Assembly: GCF_014645655.1 (NCBI RefSeq)
Contig: NZ_BMMD01000023.1
Location: 1-50,257, forward strand
DNA: 50,257 nucleotides
DNA from: Agromyces bauzanensis
GTDB lineage: Bacteria > Actinomycetota > Actinomycetes > Actinomycetales > Microbacteriaceae
Direction of reading: 5' to 3'
The position numbers were made by a program, and so were the translations under genes. Shown piece after piece: positions 1 to 8,624 of the stretch; position 1 is the stretch's first letter, and every line of letters starts with the position of its first letter. Under the pieces are notes generated by a model, which saw nothing but the letters and a program-made list of their open reading frames with translations, made no database searches and had not been told where the DNA came from.

Positions 1-25
1 CATCCCCCGATCGTGGGGTGCTACC

Positions 26-97
26 TGTCAACGAACTCATGAGACATGCTGTAAACGAAGTCATGAGACAGCTTGTAAACGAAGCTCTGAGACATGA
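26..97. repeat. Three 24-bp tandem direct repeats, probable outer end of an insertion sequence
   Basis: Three adjacent 24-bp units (26-49, 50-73, 74-97) share a pattern close to TGTAAACGAAGTCATGAGAC plus four variable bases. Read from the right, the block begins TGTCATGTCTCAGAG, a TGT-start terminus of the kind I associate with IS481-family elements in actinobacteria. No transposase is visible, so the body of the element would lie left of the window. The insertion-sequence reading is an inference from the terminus style. Confidence 0.5.
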
Positions 98-210
98 CAT
101 ACCAGGTCGCTGGACTATCGGTACCGAGAAGCGCTACGCGCCACCCGACCGATCGTCGTCGTTGCCCGACCGTTCCTCCGAAGTCCGCGCCAGAACGCCC
201 CCGGCCGGCC

Positions 211-1005
211 TCAGGAGTTCGAGCGCTTCGCCTCCGCGCCACGGGGCTGGTCGGCCGCCGACGGCGCCGCCCTGCGCGCGCCCAACCGGCTGCGGACGCC
301 CCAAGCCGTGACCCGGAGCATCGCCTCGACCACGATGACGGGGCTCATCTTCGAGCGCCCTCGCACGCGCTCCACGAACGTGACCGGAACCTCGACGACC
401 ACAAGACCCGCGTCGCGCGCGTGCCACAGCATGTCGACCTGGAACCCGTAGCCGCGTGTGTGCACGTCTTCCAGCCGGATGCGGCGCAGGGCATCGGCCC
501 GGAAGACCCGGTACCCGGCCGTCGCGTCACGTGTGTCGAGGCGGAGCACCGCGCGGGCGTACGCGCTCCCCCATCGCGAGAGCAGCTCGCGGTGCCGTGG
601 CCAGTTCTCGATCACGCCGCCCGCGACCCAGCGGGAGCCGATGACGATGTCCGCCGGCCCGGAAGGCGCGGTTCCCTCGAGCGCGTCGAGCAGGCGCGAC
701 AGCTGCTCGGGCAGGTGCGAGCCGTCGGCGTCGAGTTGCACGATCGGGTCGAAGCCCTGCTCGAGCGCCCAGCCGAACGCCTCGAGGTACGCGGCGCCGA
801 GGCCGTTCTTCGCGGTGCGGTGCAGCACCTGCACCGCACCGTCGGCGGACGCGAGCTCATCGGCGAGCGCTCCGGTGCCGTCGGGCGACGCGTCGTCGAC
901 CACCAGCACGGATGCCTCGGGCACGGCCTCGCGCACGCGAGCGACCGTGTCGGCGAGGCTCTCTCGCTCGTTGTAGGTCGGGATGACCACGAGGGGCCGC
1001 GACAT
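211..1005 (-). CDS. Polyprenol-phosphate mannosyltransferase-like family 2 glycosyltransferase
   Basis: This 264-residue GT-A glycosyltransferase resembles dolichol/polyprenol-phosphate mannose synthase, which moves mannose from GDP-mannose to a lipid phosphate at the membrane. The N-terminus reads VVIPTYNERESL, followed by VVDDASPDGTG and the metal-binding QLDADGSH. The later GYGFQVDML and RGRSKMS segments are typical of the DPM1 group. There is no C-terminal membrane domain, so it would need a partner or work peripherally. The ATG at 1005 was chosen because GGAGGT lies 7 bases upstream; an earlier in-frame start lacks a ribosome site. Its GC-rich codon use matches the host-like part of the window rather than the operon to its right. 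Family assignment is firm; the exact acceptor is not known. Confidence 0.85.
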   Translation of the reverse strand: MSRPLVVIPTYNERESLADTVARVREAVPEASVLVVDDASPDGTGALADELASADGAVQVLHRTAKNGLGAAYLEAFGWALEQGFDPIVQLDADGSHLPEQLSRLLDALEGTAPSGPADIVIGSRWVAGGVIENWPRHRELLSRWGSAYARAVLRLDTRDATAGYRVFRADALRRIRLEDVHTRGYGFQVDMLWHARDAGLVVVEVPVTFVERVRGRSKMSPVIVVEAMLRVTAWGVRSRLGARRAAPSAADQPRGAEAKRSNS

Positions 1006-1084
1006 CCGTGACCTCCCCTCGGTGCGTGCTTGCACCATCGTACGGGTCGCCCGCCGGGTGGGCCACCGCCGGCAGCACGGCGAT

Positions 1085-1117
1085 CGCGTCGCGATCCGGC
1101 GATCGGATCGCGACGCG
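1085..1117. terminator. Strong hairpin, probable terminator of the long leftward operon
   Basis: Perfect 14-bp arms, CGCGTCGCGATCCG and its complement, flank a 5-base loop. It lies about 200 bp beyond the stop of the last operon gene and 80 bp before the glycosyltransferase start. There is no T run, as is usual in high-GC actinobacteria. The rest of the 1006-1314 gap shows nothing else. Confidence 0.6.
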
Positions 1118-1314
1118 AACGCTGGGCACCGGGGGCTCAGGCGGTCACCGCGACGACGTTCGAGGTCGTGAAGCAGGGGGCAGCTCGGCGGCTACGTCGT
1201 GAGTGTTGGCGGCACCGATGACCCCGACACGATGACCGGGCCAGTAGCCTCACGCCCGATTCTCACCGGTCACCATTTGGCATTCCTGTAGCGTCTGACT
1301 TCAGCGTCCGAGCG

Positions 1315-2964
1315 TCATAGCTTCACGGCTTCCAGCTTCAGTCGGGCGAAGTCCGTCATCGCTCCTCGGTCATATTTTCCCGTGGGCGTTGTGACCCAGT
1401 CGTCGTTCTCGACGAACACCACTTGCTTCGGAATCTTGTACCCCGCCAGCTTGTCGCGACAGAAGTTGCGGATCTCATCACCGCTGACATTCATTCCCGG
1501 ACGAAGCTCGACGAGCGCGGTTACTGCCTCGCCCCACCTCGGGTCGGGAAGACCGACGACCATGGCCTTCAGCACCCACGGGGTGTCGAGCTCCAGGAAC
1601 AACTCGACTTCTTGCGCGCTGACGTTCTCACCGCCGGACTTGATGGTCTCCTTGTAGCGGCCGCGATAGAAGATGTATCCCTCCGCGTCGATCCAACCGT
1701 AGTCACCACTATGGAAGTAGCCCTCTTCGTCGAAGGCGGCAGCCGTCTCCTCGGGCATGTTGTAGTAGCCCTTGAATAGTGCCGGACCCTTGAAACAGAG
1801 TTCTCCGGGCTCGTCAGGGGCCAGCGTCTTGCCGGTCGTCGGATCCTTGACCACAATGTCGGTACCCAGCATCGGACGACCATGGGACAGCCGCATGTGG
1901 TACTCATCTTTGCGATCGCGGAAGGGGAAGTACCCTTGTGACGCCACGTATTCGCTGGAGCCGTAGATGTTGCCTTGATGCGTGATGCCCATCGCCTTGA
2001 TCTCGTCGTATGACCCCGGAGCCGAGCCGATCATCGTACGGGTCATGCTCGAGATGTCATACATCCCGAACTTCGGATGACGCGCCATCATCAGGAAATG
2101 GACGTCGAAGCCGAACATCATTGTGATCCGCTCGCGCTCGATGACCTCTAGGGCGGCGTGAGGCAGGTAATACTCGAGCAGGTGAATCGACCCGCCTCGC
2201 ATATGCGGCATGAGCATCGTCAGGTAGCCAGCAACATGATAGTTGGGCGCGACGATCAACATCTTGTCGTCGGGAACCGCTTCGATTCCGTCGGCGTAGC
2301 CCGCCGCGCCGACCAGCAGTGTCTCGTTGTTATGCAGCACCGGCTTGGGGAAGCTGGTTGTGCCCGAAGTGAGCAGCATGATCGAGAAGTCATCCGGCCG
2401 TACCTGGGCATGCAGCTGCTCGAACTCTGAAGGCACATAGTCTGCTCCAGCAGCCTGTACCTCGCGGAAGTCGTGCGCGAACTGGTATTTCGCGTTCGAC
2501 TCGCTCAACGAGATGACGGTGCGCAGGCTCGGCAGTTCCTCGATTTTGAGGGCGTCCTTGGTTTGGGAGGCAAGCGTGGGGATCTGCTCGGTGAGCATCT
2601 CCAAGTAGTTGTTCTTGCGGAAGTCATCCGTAGCGACCAACACGTTGGCCTCGGTGAGTTCCAATCCGCGTACAATTTCACGGCCCGTCCAGCCGAGATT
2701 CAGGGGCACGGCGACAGCGCCGATTCGCATAGCAGCATAGAACGTCGTCACCCAGTCGGGAGTGACACCAAGGAGAAAGGCCACCCGATCGCCTTTGCGC
2801 ACGCCGATGCTGCTCAAACCTGTCGCAAGGGTGGCTACCCGTCGACGCAATTGACTATAGGTAAGTCGTTCATCACCATAGACGACCGCTTCCCGGCTCC
2901 CCCATTGTTCGCACGAGTAGTCATACATCTTGTTCACTGTTTGGCCGCGAGCTTCCTGGTACAT
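1315..2964 (-). CDS. AMP-dependent acyl-CoA synthetase (last gene of the operon)
   Basis: This 549-residue member of the ANL superfamily activates a carboxylic acid as acyl-AMP and then acyl-CoA. Visible motifs in order are LLTSGTTSFPKPV (P-loop), GSSEY (A5 region), HSGDYGWID (A7), GRYKETIKSGGENVS (A8) and PTGKYDR with the catalytic lysine (A10). GGAAGGA precedes two adjacent ATGs at 2967 and 2964; the second has the better spacing, and both are possible. It is the most distal gene of the operon, 60-odd bases after the enoyl-CoA hydratase, and a second ligase sits near the operon start. This suggests that two different acids are activated, perhaps the entry substrate and a released intermediate. 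The substrate is not identifiable. Confidence 0.88.
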   Translation of the reverse strand: MYQEARGQTVNKMYDYSCEQWGSREAVVYGDERLTYSQLRRRVATLATGLSSIGVRKGDRVAFLLGVTPDWVTTFYAAMRIGAVAVPLNLGWTGREIVRGLELTEANVLVATDDFRKNNYLEMLTEQIPTLASQTKDALKIEELPSLRTVISLSESNAKYQFAHDFREVQAAGADYVPSEFEQLHAQVRPDDFSIMLLTSGTTSFPKPVLHNNETLLVGAAGYADGIEAVPDDKMLIVAPNYHVAGYLTMLMPHMRGGSIHLLEYYLPHAALEVIERERITMMFGFDVHFLMMARHPKFGMYDISSMTRTMIGSAPGSYDEIKAMGITHQGNIYGSSEYVASQGYFPFRDRKDEYHMRLSHGRPMLGTDIVVKDPTTGKTLAPDEPGELCFKGPALFKGYYNMPEETAAAFDEEGYFHSGDYGWIDAEGYIFYRGRYKETIKSGGENVSAQEVELFLELDTPWVLKAMVVGLPDPRWGEAVTALVELRPGMNVSGDEIRNFCRDKLAGYKIPKQVVFVENDDWVTTPTGKYDRGAMTDFARLKLEAVKL

Positions 2965-2992
2965 CATTGTTCCTTCCAGAAACCGATTGTGA

Positions 2993-2998
2993 ATTGTA
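2993..2998 (-). promoter_or_regulatory. Possible internal -10 box before the distal acyl-CoA synthetase
   Basis: TACAAT lies about 30 bases before the start in one of the longest gaps of the operon. No convincing -35 is seen at the right spacing (a CAGACA is 21 bases away), so this is only a candidate. Confidence 0.3.
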
Positions 2999-3029
2999 GT
3001 GTTTGGTTTCCCGTCTGATTGTCTGCGAT

Positions 3030-3797
3030 TTACCTCCCTGTCCATCGAGGCGGACGCGACTCCCCGAACGCCCGCGGACCCTCTTGGGCATCGTCGCTCA
3101 TGTAGACCTTCTCAAAGAGTTGCTCCGCGGCAGCGAACGCATCCTTGACCGCTGCAGCGTTCGAGGCGTAGACCATAGCCTTCGACGCTCGAACCGACAG
3201 GGGCGCATTCCGCATGATCCGACGCGCGAGCTCCACCACCGTCGACTTCAGTTCCTCCATCGGAACAACCCTGTTGACGAAACCAAGTTCGTACCCGCGC
3301 TGTGCTGAGATCCGCTCGCCAGTGAGGAGGATTTCAAGCGCGACGCGTGGGGGGATCATCCACGGCAATGGCGCAGCCCACGGGGCGCCACGACCCCACT
3401 TGGCCTCGGATATTGCGAAGGTCGCGTGGTCCGCAGCAACACAGAGATCCGCCATCTGGGCGAGGAGGAAACCGCCGCCGAGTGCGACGCCGTTGACGGC
3501 AGCAATGACGGGCTTGTCGAGTGAGAAGTTGCGATTGAGTTGCGGTATGAAGTCGGCGGATGGGACCCGGAGAACCGACGACGCCATCTCTTTCAGATCG
3601 CCTCCCGCGCAGAATGCCTTCTCACCTGTGCCCGTTATCACGAGCGCTCCAGCTTCGGTGTCATCGCGGAATGCCTCGAAGCACGTCCACAGCTCTCCAC
3701 GGGCGGCTTCGTTGAGTGAGTTCGCCGCGTTCGGGCGGTCGATCGTCAGCCATCCGATTCCTTCGGAATCACGTTCGTATTGCACCATCTCAGTCAT
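3030..3797 (-). CDS. Enoyl-CoA hydratase/isomerase (crotonase family)
   Basis: This 255-residue crotonase-fold enzyme would hydrate or isomerise a trans-2-enoyl-CoA. AFCAGGDLKEM forms the oxyanion-hole segment with GVALGGGF. SEAKWG and LEILLTGERIS place glutamates where the two catalytic glutamates of rat crotonase lie, so hydratase activity is plausible. The ATG at 3797 overlaps the 3' end of the citryl-CoA-lyase-like gene by 8 bases, which implies translational coupling. It is one of two crotonases in the operon; the other (10.6 kb) looks more isomerase-like. Confidence 0.87.
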   Translation of the reverse strand: MTEMVQYERDSEGIGWLTIDRPNAANSLNEAARGELWTCFEAFRDDTEAGALVITGTGEKAFCAGGDLKEMASSVLRVPSADFIPQLNRNFSLDKPVIAAVNGVALGGGFLLAQMADLCVAADHATFAISEAKWGRGAPWAAPLPWMIPPRVALEILLTGERISAQRGYELGFVNRVVPMEELKSTVVELARRIMRNAPLSVRASKAMVYASNAAAVKDAFAAAEQLFEKVYMSDDAQEGPRAFGESRPPRWTGR

Positions 3798-4575
3798 CGC
3801 CTGGCACCTCTCCCAAATAGGGAACGTTCTCTTCCGCTATCGCCCACAGCACCCGCCCAAGTGGACGCTCCTGTTCTTCGGCAATATGACCGACCAACCC
3901 TGCGCTGCGACCGATCAGCGAAAAGCCGCGGACAATCCGCCACGAAAATCCGATGTCCGAGAGCACAGCGGCGACGGCGCCAGTCGCGTTCACTGTCACA
4001 TGACGGCCCTTCAGTTCATCCATGGTTTCGCTGAATACGGTCAGCAGGTCGGCATGAACGCCGCTCACCCCGGCTTTCGATGCAATCTCCAGCAGCTTGG
4101 GCGTGCGAGGGTCATCCGGTCTGTGAATGTGGTGGCCGAACCCGGGGACCGATTTTCCCGCCTCGAGATAGCCCTCGATAGTGGTACGAGCGAATTTCTC
4201 GGCTGTCGTCTCGCCCGCTCGGATAGCAGCGGCGCCGTCTTGGAGAATACGAGCGAAGCCCTCCATGACACCGAGAAAGTTGCTACCGGCGCCGAGTAGC
4301 CCAGCCGCGACAGCGGCTTGCATGGCGTCGGGTGAACTCGAGTAGATGAGCCTTGCCGTGATCGAACTCGGCGTCAAACCGTGCTCCATCACTGCGACCA
4401 GGCTGGCATCGAGTACGGAGCGTTCCCCATCCGTGGGGAACCGGCCGCGCAAATGGAAAAAGATCATACTGGTGAAGTCGATCTTTCCCATTAGGTCCTG
4501 GACGAGATCCTTACCTCGAATGTAGATTGCGTTCGCCGTCGAGACGGCGATCTCGGTTCCGACTTCGTTGTCCAT
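3790..4575 (-). CDS. Citryl-CoA lyase-like protein (citrate-synthase fold)
   Basis: This 261-residue protein has the short citrate-synthase-type fold seen in stand-alone citryl-CoA lyases, which split citryl-CoA into acetyl-CoA and oxaloacetate. GFGHHIHRPDDPR (about residues 145-157) matches the conserved GFGH segment. In the place of the catalytic N-x-Asp of citrate synthase it has N196-A197-T198, so the aspartate appears replaced by threonine, and the first catalytic histidine (GPLHGG region) is not evident in GAGSNFLG. The ATG at 4575 shares one base with the upstream stop (TGATG). Within an Atu-like operon that lacks an HMG-CoA-lyase gene, it may cleave a 3-hydroxy-3-alkylglutaryl-CoA; that is an inference. 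Confidence 0.75.
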   Translation of the reverse strand: MDNEVGTEIAVSTANAIYIRGKDLVQDLMGKIDFTSMIFFHLRGRFPTDGERSVLDASLVAVMEHGLTPSSITARLIYSSSPDAMQAAVAAGLLGAGSNFLGVMEGFARILQDGAAAIRAGETTAEKFARTTIEGYLEAGKSVPGFGHHIHRPDDPRTPKLLEIASKAGVSGVHADLLTVFSETMDELKGRHVTVNATGAVAAVLSDIGFSWRIVRGFSLIGRSAGLVGHIAEEQERPLGRVLWAIAEENVPYLGEVPGDD

Positions 4576-5063
4576 CAACAGTCCTTCTCCAGTGCGGCGT
4601 CCTTCTCCAGTACGGCGATGGCGCGCTGTTCGGGGTCAAGTAGCGGCTGGGTGAATAGCCGCATCGAGGCGTGTCCCAGTGCCGCGACGCGGCCATCTTC
4701 ACCCCGCACCTCGACTTCGACGAAGACGATCTGCCGCCCCCCGGAAACGACGCGTGCTACTGCTTCGATGCGATCGCCGACCATTGGCCGCAGGTAGCTC
4801 ACCCCGAGATCAATCGTCACTTGATGCGGCGGCCAATTTTTGGTGACGGCAGCTGCTCCCGCTGCAGCATCGACCAGGGCGCTGATCACACCACCATTGA
4901 TGGCGGCGGTGCCCCCTCCTCCACGATGATGGGGCTGAACATCGATCGCGAGCGTAGCGCTCCCGTCGGCGACATCGGTAACCGCAATTCCCATCCATGA
5001 CCAAAAGGGATGGGCGGTCCACTCTTCGAGGGCCTGGGGGGTCAGGGTCGGCAGCGAACTCAC
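4575..5063 (-). CDS. PaaI-type acyl-CoA thioesterase (hotdog fold)
   Basis: This 162-residue single-hotdog protein hydrolyses acyl-CoA thioesters. The pattern INGGVISALVDAAAG matches the PaaI/4HBT signature with its aspartate on the central helix. The GTG at 5063 was chosen because GGAGG lies 4 bases upstream and because it makes a GTGA overlap with the thiolase stop, the same device used repeatedly in this operon. It may release CoA from dead-end intermediates or free a product acid for the second ligase. Confidence 0.8.
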   Translation of the reverse strand: MSSLPTLTPQALEEWTAHPFWSWMGIAVTDVADGSATLAIDVQPHHRGGGGTAAINGGVISALVDAAAGAAAVTKNWPPHQVTIDLGVSYLRPMVGDRIEAVARVVSGGRQIVFVEVEVRGEDGRVAALGHASMRLFTQPLLDPEQRAIAVLEKDAALEKDC

Positions 5064-6226
5064 GGTGCCTCCACGAGGGTCGCAGTTGCCATCCCGAAGC
5101 CGATGCACATTGCTTGCACGCCGTATCGCGCACCACGACGCTTCATCTCGTGGACGAGCGTCGTCATCAGTCGCGCCCCCGAGCAACCAGTCGGATGGCC
5201 CAGAGCGATGGCGCCGCCGTTGACGTTGATCTTCTCGAACGGCACCTTCAATTCACGTTGCCATGCCAGAACAACACTGGCGAAAGCCTCGTTGACTTCG
5301 AACAGGTCGATCTCGGAAGCGTCCATCCCCACTCGGGCCAGCAGTTGCTTGGTGACGTCGATGACGCCGTGAAGCATCATCACCGGGTCGACTCCGACAA
5401 CCTGAGTAGCGACAATCCGCGCTTGAGGTTCGAGACCCAGACGGCGGGCGGTCGCCTCGTCGCCGAGAAGGACGGCAGCGGCCCCGTCCGTGATTTGGCT
5501 TGAATTGCCCGCAGTCACCATGCCGCCCTCTTGGTACGCAGGGTTGAGCTGGCCGAGGATCTCAACTGTAGTGGTACGCCGAATTCCTTCATCCGCCGTG
5601 ATCACGGCATCGCCGCCGTCGCGACCGAGCAGGTACTCCGCCGGATTAGCCACTACGCTGAATGTCTCGTCCGTGAACTTTCCGTCGTCCCACGCCTGTG
5701 CGGCGCGCCGATGGCTTTCGGTGCTTAACTCATCCATTTGTTCGCGGCTTATCGACCAGTGATCGGCGATCATCTGGGCGGCGATGCCCTGACTGACGAT
5801 CTCGTGGCGCTCGGTCACTGCGCCGGAGAGCTCCACCCCCTGAGAGTCCGATCCCAACGGCACCCGCGACATCGACTCGACGCCACCCGCGATGACCAGG
5901 GACTGCTGGCCAGCCATGATTGCCTGGGCGCCGAAGTTCAAGGCTTGTTGACTCGACCCGCACATGCGATTCATGGTCACGCCGGGAACAGACACCGGGA
6001 ATCCTGCGGCGAGCGACGCGACGCGCGCAATGTTCCGCCCTTGCTCACCGATCGCGTTCACGCAACCGACGAGCACGTCTTCGATCTCGTCGGCGTCGAT
6101 ACTCGTGCGGTCGACAAGCTCGCGCAGCGTGAGCGCCATCAATTCGTCAGGTCGAGTGTTGGCCAGTGCACCATTGCGCTTTCCGAGGGGAGTTCGGACT
6201 GATCCGAGTACGAATGCTTCGCTCAT
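5060..6226 (-). CDS. Acetyl-CoA acyltransferase (thiolase II family)
   Basis: This 388-residue degradative thiolase cleaves a 3-ketoacyl-CoA to acetyl- or propionyl-CoA plus a shortened acyl-CoA. The nucleophilic cysteine is C89 in NRMCGSSQQA. The GHPTGCSG histidine motif and the second cysteine in AMCIGFGMA are present, as is NEAFA. GGGAG lies 7 bases before the ATG. It supplies the last step of a beta-oxidation round in the second half of the operon, after the dehydrogenase (6.3-7.4 kb), hydratase (MaoC) and SDR. Confidence 0.92.
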   Translation of the reverse strand: MSEAFVLGSVRTPLGKRNGALANTRPDELMALTLRELVDRTSIDADEIEDVLVGCVNAIGEQGRNIARVASLAAGFPVSVPGVTMNRMCGSSQQALNFGAQAIMAGQQSLVIAGGVESMSRVPLGSDSQGVELSGAVTERHEIVSQGIAAQMIADHWSISREQMDELSTESHRRAAQAWDDGKFTDETFSVVANPAEYLLGRDGGDAVITADEGIRRTTTVEILGQLNPAYQEGGMVTAGNSSQITDGAAAVLLGDEATARRLGLEPQARIVATQVVGVDPVMMLHGVIDVTKQLLARVGMDASEIDLFEVNEAFASVVLAWQRELKVPFEKINVNGGAIALGHPTGCSGARLMTTLVHEMKRRGARYGVQAMCIGFGMATATLVEAP

Positions 6227-6255
6227 GAAATTCTCCCGTTCGTTGTGGTCATCGT

Positions 6256-7401
6256 TCAGCGCAGGGAGGAGACGCCGATCAGTTCGCGTCCCATCTGCAA
6301 GATTTGGATCTGCGAGGTTCCTTCGGGGATGGTGGCCTCGCGGGCGTCACGGAAGATCCGCTCGACCGGCGACTCCTCCATCAGCCCCGCTCCACCGTGC
6401 ACCTGAAGGGCCAGCGTCGCCGCCTTGTTGACCGATTCGCCGCAGTAGTACTTCGCCATTGAACATTCCATCCGTGCTGGCTCACCGCGATCGAGCACCC
6501 GGGCGGCGTTCATGCCGAGGAGCCGCGATGTCTCCGTGAGTGTGGCAATCTCCACGACCATCTCCTGGACGAGTTGGAACTCGCCCAGTTTCTTGCCGAA
6601 CTGCTCACGGGTGGTGACGAACTTGATCGACTCCTCGAGAGCAGCCTGGCTGAGCCCGACGGCGCCCATCGACATGTTGAGGCGACCGACGTTGATCGCC
6701 TTCATCGCAGCGGACAGCCCCCGGCCCACCTCCCCGAGCACGTTCTCCTTCGGCACTCGCGTGCCGGTGAAGACGAGCTCGCAACTGCTCGTGCCGCGAA
6801 CCGGCATGTGTGGAATGTCGTTGACCTCGTAGTCGGACTCAGCGCGGTCGACGATGAACGCGGTAATGCCCTTCGCGCCGGCTGAACGATCGACCGTTGC
6901 CATGACGATTCCGATGTCCGCATGGGATGCATTGGTGATATAGACCTTGCTCCCGGAGAGGACATAGTGATCGCCGTCCAAGTGCGCAGTGGTGCGAAGC
7001 GATGCGGCATCGGATCCGGCGTCCGGCTCGGTCATGGCGAACCACGCACGACGCTCACCGGAAAGCAGGGGCGGGAGAAAGCGCGCCTTCTGCTCGGGCG
7101 ATCCCACCTGTGAGATCAGATAGGGAACGATGGTGAGAATGTTCATTGTGGTGCGCAGGGAACCCCAACAGCGACCAGCTTCCTCCATGAGGATGGCGAG
7201 CTGAGAGTAGCTGATTCCGTCGCCACCGTCATCGGGGTGGACCAGGCCACGAACGTAGCCGAAATCATGCAATGCGGGAACAATCTCCCATGGGAACGTG
7301 CGGTTACGCTCGTGCTCCGCCACCAATGGGGCGACTTTCTTGGTGAGGAAGCTGCGGACGGAGCTTTGGAGCTCCCGTTCGTCGTCAGTGAGAATCGTCA
7401 T
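6256..7401 (-). CDS. Acyl-CoA dehydrogenase (second of two)
   Basis: This 381-residue FAD enzyme introduces the 2,3 double bond into an acyl-CoA. The FAD/substrate signature AMTEPDAGSDA, the QVHGG segment and the C-terminal IPEGTSQIQ with a glutamate in the usual catalytic-base place are all present. The ATG at 7401 has GGAGG 9 bases upstream inside the MaoC gene, giving a 17-base overlap. A much longer upstream extension is open but would run through MaoC in another frame and was rejected. It is classical in sequence, unlike the divergent dehydrogenase at 19.3-20.5 kb. Confidence 0.92.
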   Translation of the reverse strand: MTILTDDERELQSSVRSFLTKKVAPLVAEHERNRTFPWEIVPALHDFGYVRGLVHPDDGGDGISYSQLAILMEEAGRCWGSLRTTMNILTIVPYLISQVGSPEQKARFLPPLLSGERRAWFAMTEPDAGSDAASLRTTAHLDGDHYVLSGSKVYITNASHADIGIVMATVDRSAGAKGITAFIVDRAESDYEVNDIPHMPVRGTSSCELVFTGTRVPKENVLGEVGRGLSAAMKAINVGRLNMSMGAVGLSQAALEESIKFVTTREQFGKKLGEFQLVQEMVVEIATLTETSRLLGMNAARVLDRGEPARMECSMAKYYCGESVNKAATLALQVHGGAGLMEESPVERIFRDAREATIPEGTSQIQILQMGRELIGVSSLR

Positions 7402-7885
7402 GGGCGGTGACCTCCTGTGTCCCGGCGATCGAACGCCGAATGAGCATTGGCGTGGTGAGGAGTTGAACGCGTTCCCCGTGCTGGTTGATGACACGACGCT
7501 CGATGGTCGCGATCCCGCGCTTGCCGTCCGCGCCCGGTCGTATACTGACGATCTGCGCTTCGACGTGGAGCGTGTCACCGATGTGAATGGGACGCTCGAA
7601 TTTGCAATCGACTCCGAGCATCGCAACGAGCGAGTCCTGAAGCGATTGTGAGAATGCCGTCCTGGTGAACAAGCCGGATGCTATCGAGGTGCCGAGTAGT
7701 CCGTGGGCGATCCTTTCGCCGAACTCCGACTGGGCCGCGCGGTGTGCATCGGTGTGCAGCCAGTTGAAGTCTCCAGACAACGCAGCGAACATGACAACGT
7801 CCGCCTCTGTCACCGTTCGAGCGGGCGACGATTCACTCATTCCGACGTGCAGATCGTCGAGATAGAGGGCGGAGTGCGCGCTCAC
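7385..7885 (-). CDS. MaoC-like (R)-specific enoyl-CoA hydratase
   Basis: This 166-residue hotdog hydratase carries the hydratase-2 motif SGDFNWLHTD, with D39 and H44 in the D-x4-H arrangement, followed by FGERIAHGLL. It would hydrate an enoyl-CoA to the (R)-3-hydroxyacyl-CoA, with the SDR upstream as the matching dehydrogenase. The GTG start forms a GTGA overlap with the SDR stop. Together with a crotonase-type hydratase in the same operon this gives both stereochemical routes. Confidence 0.88.
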   Translation of the reverse strand: MSAHSALYLDDLHVGMSESSPARTVTEADVVMFAALSGDFNWLHTDAHRAAQSEFGERIAHGLLGTSIASGLFTRTAFSQSLQDSLVAMLGVDCKFERPIHIGDTLHVEAQIVSIRPGADGKRGIATIERRVINQHGERVQLLTTPMLIRRSIAGTQEVTAHDDSH

Positions 7886-8622
7886 GAGTATCGCCCCCCT
7901 GACACATGGAGAACATCACCGGTGATGAAGGAAGAGTCCTCCGACGACAGAAAGTCGACAGCCGCGGCCACATCCTCCGGCTTGCCGAGCCTGCGGATCG
8001 AGTTCTCCTTCTGTGCCAGTTCGACCAGCAGATCATAGCGAGGATGGTTCTTCACGGCGGGAGTGTCGATGATGCCCGGTGCGACGGCATTGACCGTGAT
8101 GGAATGCTTCCCGAGCTCCTTGGCGAGCGATTTGGTCATGCCGACAATGCCCGCCTTTGCCGCCGAATAGTTGGCCTGCCCCGGATTGCCGAGGTAGGCG
8201 CGGGAGGCAATGTTCACAATCCTTCCGTACTTGCGTTCGATCATCTGCGGGACGACCGCGCGGGAGCACACGAACGCGCCGAACAGGCAGACATCGACGA
8301 CGCTGCGGAAGTCCTGGTCGGTCATCTTCACGAGTGGAGCGTCTCTCGGAAAGCCGGCGTTGTTCACAAGAATCTCGATGTGGCCAAATCGCGACTCGGA
8401 CTCACTGACAACACGCGAAACTTCGTCTGTGTCCGTGACGTCCGCGACGGCTCCATGCACTGCGCCGCCCTTCGCCCGCAGCGACTCAGCGGCAGCTTCC
8501 ACATTCTCACGGTCGATATCAATGAGGACCACCGATTTTCCACGAGCGGCGAGGCGGTTGCCGATCGCCTGCCCCAAGCCCCCGGCGCCTCCGGTCACCA
8601 ATGCCACCGATGCGTTATTCAC
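7882..8622 (-). CDS. SDR-family 3-hydroxyacyl-CoA dehydrogenase/3-oxoacyl reductase
   Basis: This 246-residue classical short-chain dehydrogenase has TGGAGGLG for NAD(P) binding, NNAG, and an intact Ser-Tyr-Lys set in NIASRAYLGNPGQANYSAAKAG. The acidic LIDID after strand 2 favours NAD over NADP. The start was placed at GTG 8622, 9 bases after GGGAGG; a TTG two codons upstream (8628) would make a TTGA overlap with the previous stop and is the alternative. It probably oxidises the MaoC product to the 3-keto thioester for the thiolase. Confidence 0.85.
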   Translation of the reverse strand: MNNASVALVTGGAGGLGQAIGNRLAARGKSVVLIDIDRENVEAAAESLRAKGGAVHGAVADVTDTDEVSRVVSESESRFGHIEILVNNAGFPRDAPLVKMTDQDFRSVVDVCLFGAFVCSRAVVPQMIERKYGRIVNIASRAYLGNPGQANYSAAKAGIVGMTKSLAKELGKHSITVNAVAPGIIDTPAVKNHPRYDLLVELAQKENSIRRLGKPEDVAAAVDFLSSEDSSFITGDVLHVSGGRYS

Positions 8623-8624
8623 TA

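Noticed and set aside
26..97. Possible CRISPR repeats
   Set aside because: The 24-bp units are directly adjacent with no spacers and are imperfect; they fit an IS end better.
6256..7626. A 456-residue acyl-CoA dehydrogenase with an N-terminal extension
   Set aside because: The extra residues overlap the MaoC gene in another frame and resemble no family; GGAGG sets the start at 7401.
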